Part shown: in pieces, positions 1 through 7,394 of the stretch
Layout of the letters: each line of letters starts with the position of its first letter
Position numbering within the stretch: position 1 is the first letter of the stretch
Origin: Pseudomonadota bacterium
GTDB lineage: Bacteria > Myxococcota_A > UBA796 > UBA9615
Direction: 5' to 3'
Assembly (NCBI GenBank): GCA_024229515.1
Contig: JAAESI010000048.1
Span: forward strand, 124,001 to 188,000
DNA length: 64,000 nucleotides
Program-made: the position numbers and the translations under genes
The notes under the pieces: model-generated
Databases searched by the model: none
What the model was told of the DNA's origin: nothing
Seen by the model: the letters and a program-made list of their open reading frames with translations, nothing else

Positions 1-352
1 AGGTGACCTGGGTGACGCCGTAGCCGCAGTCGAAGCTGATCACCGTGGTGCCGCCGCTGCAGAACTGGCTCCACGTCGACTCCACCCAGCCGATCGACTT
101 GAGCAGCACGCAGGGCATCGTCGCGTCGACGTCGACATCGCCCGAGGGGCCGGTGCCGAGGGCAGGGTACCCGGGAGCCTCGCTGCCCAGCCCCGCCTGG
201 CCGGCGAGCTCGAACAGCAGCGCCAGATCGGGGTCGGTGGGGTCGCTGCCGCTGACCGCCGGCTGGGGGCACCCCGCGGTGGACGGACATCCCGCCTGCG
301 CGGGGGCGGGGACGGCCACGAGGGCGGCGGCGAGGGCGAGCAGCGAGCGCAT
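1..352 (-). CDS. Secreted lytic-transglycosylase-like protein, 3' end outside window
   Basis: The gene starts at an ATG at 350-352 and runs off the left edge, so only about 117 residues are visible. Residues 1-20 form a signal peptide ending in APAQA. After a Cys/Pro-rich linker comes a segment with GWVESTW and then CGYGVTQVT. An early Glu in a W-E-S-x-W context followed by GYG-x-xQ-x-T is the pattern of the SLT (goose-lysozyme-like) transglycosylase fold, which cleaves peptidoglycan glycan strands in the periplasm; the Glu near residue 90 would be the catalytic acid. Its start codon shares one base with the stop of the upstream gene (TGATG), so the two are probably translationally coupled. 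The family call rests on this short N-terminal part only. Confidence 0.6.
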   Translation of the reverse strand, partial: MRSLLALAAALVAVPAPAQAGCPSTAGCPQPAVSGSDPTDPDLALLFELAGQAGLGSEAPGYPALGTGPSGDVDVDATMPCVLLKSIGWVESTWSQFCSGGTTVISFDCGYGVTQVT

Positions 353-711
353 CACTCGGCCCCTTCGATCACGCCCAGGACCGACGCGATCTGGGCCGCA
401 TCCCCGGGCGGCGCCAGAGTCGCGCGGCGTCCCTCCGGGGACTCGACCGTCAGCTGCACGCCGTTGGACGAATGCTCCCTCCAGAGCACCCCGTGGGAGG
501 ACACCGCGCGCTCGGGCACGCGCCAGTTGGGGCCGCCGACGCGGCCTTCCGTGATGAACAGGTCCCCGCCCGGGGCGGTCACGGCGCCCACGTCGCCGAA
601 CACGCCGGAGCGCCCGACTTCAGGCCCGCCGACGCCGTCGAAGGGGATGCGCATGACCGACCCCGACGATCGGTCCAGCAGCGTCACCGCCCGCGCTCCG
701 TCGGGGTCCTG
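352..711 (-). CDS. Hypothetical protein, N-terminus lost at a junction
   Basis: The frame encodes about 120 residues of ordinary soluble protein (for example GSVMRIPFDGVGGPEVG and GGPNWRVPERAV), ending ASVLGVIEGAE and overlapping the next gene by one base. No family is recognised. There is no credible start: the only upstream ATG (750) lies in sequence that on the opposite strand already encodes the thioredoxin-like protein. The protein-like part stops near 705-712, exactly where the divergent gene becomes homologous to its family. I read this as the C-terminal part of a gene cut by an inverted junction. Confidence 0.5.
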   Translation of the reverse strand, partial: QDPDGARAVTLLDRSSGSVMRIPFDGVGGPEVGRSGVFGDVGAVTAPGGDLFITEGRVGGPNWRVPERAVSSHGVLWREHSSNGVQLTVESPEGRRATLAPPGDAAQIASVLGVIEGAE

Positions 712-1582
712 CGCCAACTCCCGCTTCTTCCGCACCGTGCTGTACGCCAACCCCGACGTCGCCGACTTCCTCCGGGAGCACTACGTCCTGCACTGGTGGT
801 CGGTGCGCGACGTGCCCCAGATGACCATCGACTTCGGCGGCGGTCGCACGCTGGAGCGCACCATCACGGGCAACTCGGCCCACTACGTGCTCGACGCGAC
901 CGGTCGACCCGTCGACGTGCTCCCGGGGCTGTACGGTCCGCAGGAGTTCCTCAAGCAGGTCGGCTTCGGCCGAGGCCTGGTGGACATGGAGGAGGCCGAG
1001 CTGGCGCGCTGGCACCAGCGGCGGCTGCGCGACGCGATGACCGTGCTGCGGCCGATGCTGAGCGCCTCTCGGGACCATGAGGTCTCGGCCGACGAAGCGC
1101 TGGCGTTGGTGACCCCGGGGCTCGGGCCGACCGCGCCCGTGGCGATGCTGGCGCAGCGGCTGACCGTCTCCAAGGCAGCGATCGAGGTGCCGCCCCTGGA
1201 GAGCCTGCGCGCCGCCAACCCCGACCGCCAGGGGCTCAGCGACGAGGAGTGGGTGCTGCTGTCGGGCTACCGGTACGAGGGCGTGGATCTCAACGGACAG
1301 GCCCTGATGCGGCGGGAGAACCCGGATCTGAGCGAGGCGGAGTTCGGCGTCCTGCTGCGCCAGTTCCAGGCGGCCCTGGTGGGCGACACGGTGCGCAACG
1401 AGCTCGGGCTCCACAGCGTTGTGCACCGCTGGTTCGCCGCCGCTCCCCCCGCGTCGCTGGAGGCCCTCAACGACCGCGTCTACACCGAGCTGTTCCTGAC
1501 CCCGTTCAGCGACCCCTGGATGGGCATGCTCGAGTCTGGGACCTACACCGGCCTGGAGCGCGGCGGTGTCGTCGCTCCGTAG
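707..1582 (+). CDS. Thioredoxin-like domain protein, N-terminus missing
   Basis: From about 707 the frame reads SCANSRFFRTVLYANPDV, then a conserved block with TIDFGGGRTLERTITGNS, HYVLDATGRPVDVLPGLYG and a long helical C-terminal region of about 200 residues ending GGVVAP. The block matches a family of secreted thioredoxin-fold proteins; the CxxS in SCANS sits where a degenerate CxxC would be expected. The frame is open further upstream, but that sequence (low-complexity Ser/Pro/Thr) is the antisense of the neighbouring fragment. There is no start codon, ribosome-binding site or signal peptide near 700, so the 5' end appears lost. About 290 residues remain. Function unknown; probably thiol or disulfide related. 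Confidence 0.55.
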   Translation, partial: SCANSRFFRTVLYANPDVADFLREHYVLHWWSVRDVPQMTIDFGGGRTLERTITGNSAHYVLDATGRPVDVLPGLYGPQEFLKQVGFGRGLVDMEEAELARWHQRRLRDAMTVLRPMLSASRDHEVSADEALALVTPGLGPTAPVAMLAQRLTVSKAAIEVPPLESLRAANPDRQGLSDEEWVLLSGYRYEGVDLNGQALMRRENPDLSEAEFGVLLRQFQAALVGDTVRNELGLHSVVHRWFAAAPPASLEALNDRVYTELFLTPFSDPWMGMLESGTYTGLERGGVVAP

Positions 1583-1623
1583 ACCTTGATCGGGCGCGGA
1601 CCGGCACGTACCTTCCCGCCCTC

Positions 1624-3057
1624 ATGACCTCTGTCGAATCTCTCTTTTCCGAGCTGAACCCGACCGCCGACTTCGTCTCCCTCCGCTACGTGGAGGCTCG
1701 AAACGAGACGGTCCGGGTCCGCAACGACGTGCTCGAGCCGCTGAGTGATCAGCTGGACGTGGGCGCGATGATCACGGTCGCCCACGCCGGCGGGCTGGGC
1801 TACGCCGCTACCTCGGACGTCTCCGCGTCGGGGCTGCGCCAGGCGCTGGAGCGGGCCCAGACCTGGGCCGAGCGCACCGCCGGCCGCTCCGTCGTCGACT
1901 TCTCGTCGATCGAGATGCCGACCCCGTCGGGCGAGTACCGCACCGACGTGCGGCAGTCCTGGGACAGCGTGCCCCTGGGGGACCGCATCGCCCTGCTCAA
2001 GCAGCAGTGCGCGGCGTTGAACCTGGGCGACACCATCGTCGACCGCACGGCATCGCTCTGGAACACCGCCACGACCACCCGGTACATGGACAACCGGGGC
2101 GGGCGGTACGTGCAGGAGCAGCACATGCTCGTGCCGTACCTCGAGGTGGTCGCCAACAAGGGGACCGAGACGCAGACCCGAACCCTCGCGGGGCGCGGCT
2201 GCTGCCGCCAGGGGGGGATGGAGATCCTGGACGCCATCGGCTTCCGCGACGCCGCCCCCACGCTGGCCGAGGAGGCGCTGCAGCTGCTCGCCGCCGAGCA
2301 GTGCCCGACGGGGACGATGGACCTGGTCCTCGCGCCCGATCAGATGATGCTTCAGATCCACGAGAGCATCGGCCACCCGCTGGAGCTGGACCGCATCCTC
2401 GGCGACGAGCGGAACTACGCCGGCACCTCGTTCGTCACCTTGGACATGTTCGGCAGCTACCAGTACGGCAGCGACCTCCTGAACGTCACCTTCGACCCGA
2501 CCCGGGGCGAGCAACTCGCCAGCTTCGGCTTCGACGACGAGGGGCTCCCCGCCACCCGCGAGTTCATCATCAAGGACGGCCTGCTCGTCCGGCCGCTGGG
2601 CGCGCACACGTCGCAGGCCCGGGCCGGCATGGAAGGCGTCGCCAACTCGCGCGCCACGAGCTGGAACCGCCCCCCCATCGACCGCATGGCCAACCTGAAC
2701 GTGGAGCCGGGAGATCAGTCGCTGGACGACCTGATCGGATCGGTCGAGCGCGGCGTGTTCATGGCGACCAACTGCAGCTGGTCCATCGACGACAGTCGCA
2801 ACAAGTTCCAGTTCGGCTGCGAGTACGGCCGCGTCATTGAAAATGGCGAGCTCGGCGCGGTGGTTCGCAACCCCAACTACCGGGGCATCTCGGCCACCTT
2901 CTGGCGGGCCCTGTCGGGGGTCGGTGACGAGTCCACCTTCGAGGTCCTGGGCACGCCGTTTTGCGGCAAGGGCGAGCCCAACCAGGTCATCAAGGTCGGC
3001 CACGCCTCGCCGACCTGCAAGTTCAGCGACATCGCCATCTTCGGAGGTGCAGCATGA
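1624..3057 (+). CDS. tldD: TldD family metalloprotease subunit
   Basis: A 477-residue TldD-type protein. TldD and TldE form a heterodimeric cytoplasmic zinc protease that degrades unfolded or modified peptides (microcin B17 maturation and CcdA turnover in Escherichia coli). The HExxxH zinc motif is visible as HESIGHPLE at residues 246-254, and the Cys-rich C-terminal end (NCSWSIDD, FGCEYGRVI) is typical. The length fits the family. The ATG at 1624 was chosen because the family N-terminus (SLFSELNPTADFVSLRY) begins right after it; the open frame extends upstream only through the previous gene. It overlaps the partner by ATGA at 3054-3057, which implies translational coupling. Confidence 0.93.
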   Translation: MTSVESLFSELNPTADFVSLRYVEARNETVRVRNDVLEPLSDQLDVGAMITVAHAGGLGYAATSDVSASGLRQALERAQTWAERTAGRSVVDFSSIEMPTPSGEYRTDVRQSWDSVPLGDRIALLKQQCAALNLGDTIVDRTASLWNTATTTRYMDNRGGRYVQEQHMLVPYLEVVANKGTETQTRTLAGRGCCRQGGMEILDAIGFRDAAPTLAEEALQLLAAEQCPTGTMDLVLAPDQMMLQIHESIGHPLELDRILGDERNYAGTSFVTLDMFGSYQYGSDLLNVTFDPTRGEQLASFGFDDEGLPATREFIIKDGLLVRPLGAHTSQARAGMEGVANSRATSWNRPPIDRMANLNVEPGDQSLDDLIGSVERGVFMATNCSWSIDDSRNKFQFGCEYGRVIENGELGAVVRNPNYRGISATFWRALSGVGDESTFEVLGTPFCGKGEPNQVIKVGHASPTCKFSDIAIFGGAA

Positions 3058-4376
3058 GGTCTCTCTTCGAATCGACCGCGGACCACCTGACGGCGCAGCT
3101 GAGCGCCGACGAGGTCCTGCTCCTGGAGTTCGCCGGCGAGGGGAGCGACTTCGTTCGCTTCAACGGCGGCAAGGTGCGGCAGGCGGGGCACGTCGACCAG
3201 GCAGAGCTGTGGCTGGACCTGATCCGCGGCCGTCGCCACGCCGCCGGTCGGGTCGCCCTCTCGGGGCAGGTCGACACCGATCGCGCGCGCACCCTGGCGC
3301 TGCTGGGGCGGCTGCGCGACGCGCTCCCCCACGTGCCCGAGGACCCGCACCTGCTGTACTCCACCGACGTCACCTCGTCGGTGCGCGAGGGCGCAGACGG
3401 GCTCCCCTCGGCGGGTGAGATCACGGACGACGTGCTCGCCGCGGCGGACGGCACCGACCTGGTCGGCATCCTCGCCTCCGGCGGCATCTATCGCGGCTTC
3501 GCCAACTCCCTGGGCCAGCGCAACTGGTTCGGCTCCCACAGCTTCAACCTGGATTGGAGCCTGTACCACCACGGCGACAAGGCCACGAAGTGCGGGTACG
3601 CCGGCGAGACGTGGGACACCGCCCTGTTCGCTGACAAGATGGCTGACGCCCGTCGGCAGTTGTCCGTGGTCGGCCGGTCCGCCCACAAGATCGAGCCCGG
3701 CAAGTACCGCGTCTACCTGGCCCCCGCGGCCCTGTCGGAGATCGTGGAGTTGCTGGGTTGGGGCGGCTTCGGGCTCAAGACCCAGAAGACCCGCCGCAGC
3801 CCCCTGCTGCGCGCCGTGGAGGGGGAGTGCACGCTGTCGCCGGCGGTGCACCTGACCGAGAACGTGGCCGACGGCCTCGCCCCGAACTTCGGCGCGGGCG
3901 GCTTCCTGCGCCCCGATCAGGTGCAGCTGTTCGACGGCGGTCAGTACAAGGACTCACTCGTGTCGCCCCGATCGGCCCAGGAGTACGGGGTCCCGACCAC
4001 CGGCGCGGACGCCGGGGAGTTCCCCGATTCGTTGGACCTGGCGCCGGGTGCGTGCGCCCGGGATGCGGTCCTGGGCGAGCTCGGCACCGGGATCTACGTC
4101 AACAACCTCTGGTACCTGAACTACAGCGATCGCCCCGCCTGCCGGGTCACCGGCATGACGCGCTTCGCCACCTTCTGGGTCGAGAACGGCGAGATCGTCG
4201 CCCCGGTCGATGTGATGCGGTTCGACGAGACGCTGTACCACGTGCTCGGGGAGGGTCTGGTCTCGCTGACCGAGGAGCGCGACTTCCTCATGAGCGCCTC
4301 GACCTACGACCGCCGCTCCACCTCCAGCTCGCGCCTGCCGGGTGCGTTGGTGAACGACTTCACGTTCACCTTGTAG
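3054..4376 (+). CDS. tldE: TldE/PmbA family metalloprotease subunit
   Basis: A 440-residue TldE/PmbA-type protein, the non-zinc partner of TldD. It starts in the ATGA overlap with tldD. Recognisable family segments include the N-terminal part (FNGGKVRQAGHVDQAELWL), a central SHSFNLDWSLY region, and the C-terminal IYVNNLWYLNYSDRPACRVTG run. In this family the subunit lacks HExxxH, and none is seen here. The pair forms a two-gene operon. Downstream lies a convergent gene with a hairpin between them at 4404-4429. Confidence 0.9.
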   Translation: MRSLFESTADHLTAQLSADEVLLLEFAGEGSDFVRFNGGKVRQAGHVDQAELWLDLIRGRRHAAGRVALSGQVDTDRARTLALLGRLRDALPHVPEDPHLLYSTDVTSSVREGADGLPSAGEITDDVLAAADGTDLVGILASGGIYRGFANSLGQRNWFGSHSFNLDWSLYHHGDKATKCGYAGETWDTALFADKMADARRQLSVVGRSAHKIEPGKYRVYLAPAALSEIVELLGWGGFGLKTQKTRRSPLLRAVEGECTLSPAVHLTENVADGLAPNFGAGGFLRPDQVQLFDGGQYKDSLVSPRSAQEYGVPTTGADAGEFPDSLDLAPGACARDAVLGELGTGIYVNNLWYLNYSDRPACRVTGMTRFATFWVENGEIVAPVDVMRFDETLYHVLGEGLVSLTEERDFLMSASTYDRRSTSSSRLPGALVNDFTFTL

Positions 4377-4403
4377 GTCACACAAGGGCGCCAGAACGAC
4401 GAA

Positions 4404-4429
4404 CCCCCGACGCCTGAGGCAGCCGGGGG
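4404..4429 (-). terminator. Hairpin between convergent tldE and the MC1-like gene
   Basis: The arms CCCCCG (4404-4409) and CGGGGG (4424-4429) pair, and inside them GCCT (4412-4415) pairs with AGGC (4417-4420). Read on the minus strand the stem is followed by TTCGTCGTTCT, a weak T-rich tail. It lies 25 bases past the stop of the MC1-like gene, so a terminator for that gene is likely. It could also stop tldE transcripts. Confidence 0.5.
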
Positions 4430-4454
4430 AGCGTCGATTCGATTGAAAAGGTGG

Positions 4455-4721
4455 TTAGACCTTCTCGATGCCCTGCTTCTTGACGTTGGCCTTCCAGACC
4501 TTGTCGCCGAGCCAATCGGGCCCGTTCTTCGGGGCGGCAACCTGCTCGCGCCAACCCTTGAAGATGTGCACGCGGTTGGTGCCACGCTCACGAAGACGAA
4601 TGGCGGTGTGACCGCGCGAGGCAGCCTTCAGGGCGGCGCCACGAGCCTGCCGGGAGCAGAACACCGTGTCGGTGTCACCAGAACCATCCTGCATCACGAA
4701 ATATTTCTTCTCTCCAGCCAC
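4455..4721 (-). CDS. MC1-like (archaeal non-histone chromosomal protein) homologue
   Basis: An 88-residue basic protein. Its sequence follows the archaeal MC1 family almost end to end: KYFVMQD, QARGAALKAASRG, IRLRERGTNRVHIFKGW, APKNGPDW and the terminal VKKQGIEKV. As I recall the Methanosarcina protein, the counterparts are NFVLRDEEG, QAALKAANRG, IRLRERGTKKVHVFKAW, APKNRPDW and VKKEKIEK. MC1 is a monomer that binds and sharply bends DNA. Here a loop of about six residues after the ALKAASRG segment is shorter. The start is GTG at 4719-4721, chosen because GGAGGAG (4728-4734) sits six bases upstream; a TTG at 4739 would precede that site. Role inferred: nucleoid-associated DNA-bending protein, possibly acquired from archaea. 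Confidence 0.88.
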   Translation of the reverse strand: MAGEKKYFVMQDGSGDTDTVFCSRQARGAALKAASRGHTAIRLRERGTNRVHIFKGWREQVAAPKNGPDWLGDKVWKANVKKQGIEKV

Positions 4722-4727
4722 GATTTT

Positions 4728-4734
4728 CTCCTCC
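4728..4734 (-). promoter_or_regulatory. Ribosome-binding site fixing the MC1-like start
   Basis: GGAGGAG on the minus strand lies six bases before the GTG at 4719-4721. It rules out the longer TTG start at 4739, which would place this site inside the gene. Confidence 0.7.
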
Positions 4735-4741
4735 AGCAAGC

Positions 4742-4758
4742 TCGACGTCCATCGTCGA
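4742..4758. promoter_or_regulatory. Inverted repeat upstream of the MC1-like gene
   Basis: TCGACG (4742-4747) and CGTCGA (4753-4758) are perfect arms around a 5-base loop. The repeat lies between the putative promoter and the ribosome-binding site, so it could be an operator or a leader hairpin that affects translation. Confidence 0.35.
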
Positions 4759-4767
4759 AGTGAGACG

Positions 4768-4798
4768 ATTGTAAGTCACAAGCTCTATAGGGGGTCAA
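4768..4798 (-). promoter_or_regulatory. Putative sigma-70 promoter of the MC1-like gene
   Basis: On the minus strand TTGACC (4793-4798) is followed 19 bases later by TACAAT (4768-4773), close to the -35 and -10 consensus although the spacer is two bases long. It lies about 47 bases before the GTG start, in a stretch clearly richer in A+T than the rest of the window. Confidence 0.4.
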
Positions 4799-4800
4799 GC

Positions 4801-4846
4801 AAAACGCTGTACATCGACGCAACTTTCTTTGCGTCTAGCGTTTTTT
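4801..4846. terminator. Nested hairpin with A- and T-tracts in the divergent intergenic region
   Basis: Outer arms AAAACGCT (4801-4808) and AGCGTTTT (4837-4844) enclose inner arms GACGCAA (4816-4822) and TTGCGTC (4829-4835) with a 6-base loop. The right side ends in six T (4841-4846) and the left side begins with four A, the form of a bidirectional intrinsic terminator. It lies between two divergent genes, where a terminator is unexpected. It may be an attenuator, mark a small transcript, or be a protein-binding cruciform. Confidence 0.45.
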
Positions 4847-4908
4847 CGGACCGCCTTTGGTGTGCTTTGACCTAAAGTAAATCGTCGGAATCATTCGACT
4901 TTCCGAAA

Positions 4909-6396
4909 GTGAGCGGGCATTCAGTGATGACGGGGGCGGTCGTTGCATTTTTTTGGTGTGGAACTTCGGCTTTCTTGGCCGGAGATGCCGCGATCGGGGG
5001 TCCCGAGGCTCGGGAAACCTGTTTTGCGGCCGATGTGGTCAACCCCTCGGGGGAGCCGTACGACCACCTCTACGAGACGGAACACTTCGCGATCCATTGG
5101 GAGGATTGGGTTCCGCTTGGCACCTCCCAACGGGACGATCTCGCCGACACACTCGAGGAGTCCCTGAGCATCCAGACGGAGCAATTGGGGTTTCGACGGC
5201 CCGATGGGATCGACACGTGGCAGATGGTCGTCGTGGTCGATCAGTTGGGCCCGGAGATCGGGGGCTACGCCTGGTTCGCGGACTGCGCCGAGGGCTGGAT
5301 GCCGTACATGGTGCTGAACCTGGATCTGGTTCTGGGGGGCAGCGACAGCGTCTTCCTCCGCGAGGTCGTCGCGCACGAGCTGTTCCACACCATCCAGGCT
5401 GCCTACGGACTGCAGGAGTACTTCCTGGGCTGGGACGCCACCCCGAACCGGTGGTGGATCGAAGCCTCCGCCTCGTACCACCAGGGAGTCGTGGTCCCCG
5501 AGGGCGACGAGTGGCTCCAGTGGTTCTCGACCCTGTGGTCGCAGCAGCCCTGGAAGTCGATCACCACACACGACCCCACGGGCTTCCAGTACGGCGCCTT
5601 CGTCTTCCCCCTCAGCGTTGAGGGGGAGCTGGATCAGGGGTGGCACCGGGAGTTCTGGGAGCAACTCGAGGGGCGCGCGGGCTACGAGCTGACAGACGAG
5701 TTCGACACCTACTTCCAGACCCGCGACAGCTCGATGCTGGAGCAGTGGTGCGGGTTCCTCGCGCGCGGGGCTGAGGGGACGTGGCCCCGGTACGACTTCC
5801 TCCTGGGGGTCCGGGACCTGACGCTGTACGCGCAGCTGCGCAACTCGACCGCCGAGGAGTACACGGCCCTGGAGCTGCCCGTGGATGACTTCGTGGAGGC
5901 GCACGCGGAGCGGTCCCCGCAGTCCTGGGGGGCGAACTACGTCTGGTTCGGCCTGATCGATGCGGAGCCCGACCAGCGCCTCGTGATGCACTTCGATGGC
6001 GATCCCGACGTCGATGGCACCGCGATCGAGTGGGCGGTCGAGCTGGTCGCGGTGCGCGATGGCGAGGTCACGGCCCGCTACTCCGCGGATCCCGCCCTCG
6101 TCGACGGACGATGGACCGCCCACGTCCGGCTCGACGGGATCGACGGCGAGGCCGATGGCGCCTACCTGATCGCCTCGCCGGTCACCGACTTCGAAGGCTC
6201 GGCCGGGTGGGGCTGGGCCGCGGAGCTGCGCACCGGCTCGACCGACGAACTCGCTTTCTCCGAGGCCGACGCGGGGCGGGGATGCACCAAGGGCTGCGAG
6301 CTCTCCGTCATCCGGGAGGGCGCCGTGGGCCTGGTCCTGGGCAGCCTGATCTTGGGCTCCCGCCGGCGCCGGGGCGGCGCTACAGTGTCACGATGA
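4909..6396 (+). CDS. Secreted zinc metalloprotease-like protein with C-terminal anchor
   Basis: A 495-residue exported protein. A hydrophobic N-terminal segment (GAVVAFFWCGTSAFLAG) acts as signal peptide. The HExxH zinc motif is seen as VAHELFHTIQ with His at about residue 156, and WWIEASASY downstream supplies a Glu that could be the third ligand, as in gluzincin-type enzymes. The C-terminus (GCTKGCELSVIREG, a hydrophobic stretch, then RRRRGG) resembles a MYXO-CTERM-type sorting tail, which would anchor the enzyme at the surface. GTG 4909 and ATG 4927 are both possible starts; neither has a good ribosome-binding site. Its last codons overlap the next gene (ATGA at 6393-6396). Confidence 0.7.
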   Translation: MSGHSVMTGAVVAFFWCGTSAFLAGDAAIGGPEARETCFAADVVNPSGEPYDHLYETEHFAIHWEDWVPLGTSQRDDLADTLEESLSIQTEQLGFRRPDGIDTWQMVVVVDQLGPEIGGYAWFADCAEGWMPYMVLNLDLVLGGSDSVFLREVVAHELFHTIQAAYGLQEYFLGWDATPNRWWIEASASYHQGVVVPEGDEWLQWFSTLWSQQPWKSITTHDPTGFQYGAFVFPLSVEGELDQGWHREFWEQLEGRAGYELTDEFDTYFQTRDSSMLEQWCGFLARGAEGTWPRYDFLLGVRDLTLYAQLRNSTAEEYTALELPVDDFVEAHAERSPQSWGANYVWFGLIDAEPDQRLVMHFDGDPDVDGTAIEWAVELVAVRDGEVTARYSADPALVDGRWTAHVRLDGIDGEADGAYLIASPVTDFEGSAGWGWAAELRTGSTDELAFSEADAGRGCTKGCELSVIREGAVGLVLGSLILGSRRRRGGATVSR

Positions 6397-7394
6397 TGCG
6401 ATTGGGGCTCGCTGTCGCGGTGCTCGCCATGGCTGGCGGGTGCACCGGGACCACGCTTGAAGACGAGTGGGCCCTCACGGTCAGCCAACTCGAGGGGCTT
6501 CCCCTGGAGGTGGTCGTTTCGTTCCCCGCGGACGGCAGCGACGGGGTCGCGTACCGCATCGAGCCCTACGCCCTGATGAGTCGGCCGATGAACTCCGAGG
6601 AGCGGGCGAGCACGCTCGGGCTGATCATCGACACCGCCAGCTACGCGGAGATCGGCACCCACCGGGAGCTGGACAGCGACTTCATGGGGGTCTCGTTCAA
6701 CGCCGAGGACGATCTGAGCCGGGGGCGGAACTACAGCCTGGACCTGTCGCATGCCTCGGCGCTCGCGTCGTTCTCCACCGCGTCGCCGGACGGCTGGGCC
6801 TTCAACATGTCCTCGGGGCTGGGTATCGAGAACTTCGGGGGGAACCGCACGCACGCGCAGCAGCTCAACGACACCTTCGTGCCGGGCGAGTACCCGCTGT
6901 GGGTGATGCAGCTGATCGGGCTCCCGGATCCGGGCGCCGTCGCGGGCACGGCCCAGACCTTCGACTGGGTGTTCGCCCCCGCGCGTCTGGACGACGAGGA
7001 CCCGCCCTTCCTGCTCCGGAAGGAGTACGGCTACGTCGGCCGGCTGATGGGCGTGACGCTCCACGAGGACGGCCGCTACGAGCACACCCAGGACGGCGTC
7101 TTCCTGCCCCTGTGGTCAGCCGATCACGTCGTGCTGCTGTACCTCAAAGACGTGGTGCTGAGCGGGCAGATGAGCCTCGGCGCTGACGGCATCACGATCG
7201 AGTCGATGTCGCTGACCGGGGTCCTGGGGACCCGCTGGCTGTTGCAGCTGCGGGAGGCGGGGCCCGCCTGGCGTAACGCCGTCGGCGTGATGGATCTGGA
7301 CATCGACACCAACGGCAACGACGTTCCCGACGCGGCGACCTTCACGTTGAGCAGCGCTCCGACCGCGATGGACCCCGCCGACATCGATCTCTAG
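6393..7394 (+). CDS. Hypothetical lipoprotein
   Basis: A 333-residue lipoprotein: a short signal ending LAMAGGC gives a lipobox, and the rest is soluble with no recognised domain (segments such as NYSLDLSHASALASF and DWVFAPARLDDED). The end, DLDIDTNGNDVPDAATF, has a DxDxNGND pattern that could bind calcium. It begins in the ATGA overlap with the metalloprotease gene, so the two are co-expressed and may act together outside the cell. Its TAG stop shares the CTAG at 7391-7394 with the stop of the convergent gene. Confidence 0.6.
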   Translation: MMRLGLAVAVLAMAGGCTGTTLEDEWALTVSQLEGLPLEVVVSFPADGSDGVAYRIEPYALMSRPMNSEERASTLGLIIDTASYAEIGTHRELDSDFMGVSFNAEDDLSRGRNYSLDLSHASALASFSTASPDGWAFNMSSGLGIENFGGNRTHAQQLNDTFVPGEYPLWVMQLIGLPDPGAVAGTAQTFDWVFAPARLDDEDPPFLLRKEYGYVGRLMGVTLHEDGRYEHTQDGVFLPLWSADHVVLLYLKDVVLSGQMSLGADGITIESMSLTGVLGTRWLLQLREAGPAWRNAVGVMDLDIDTNGNDVPDAATFTLSSAPTAMDPADIDL

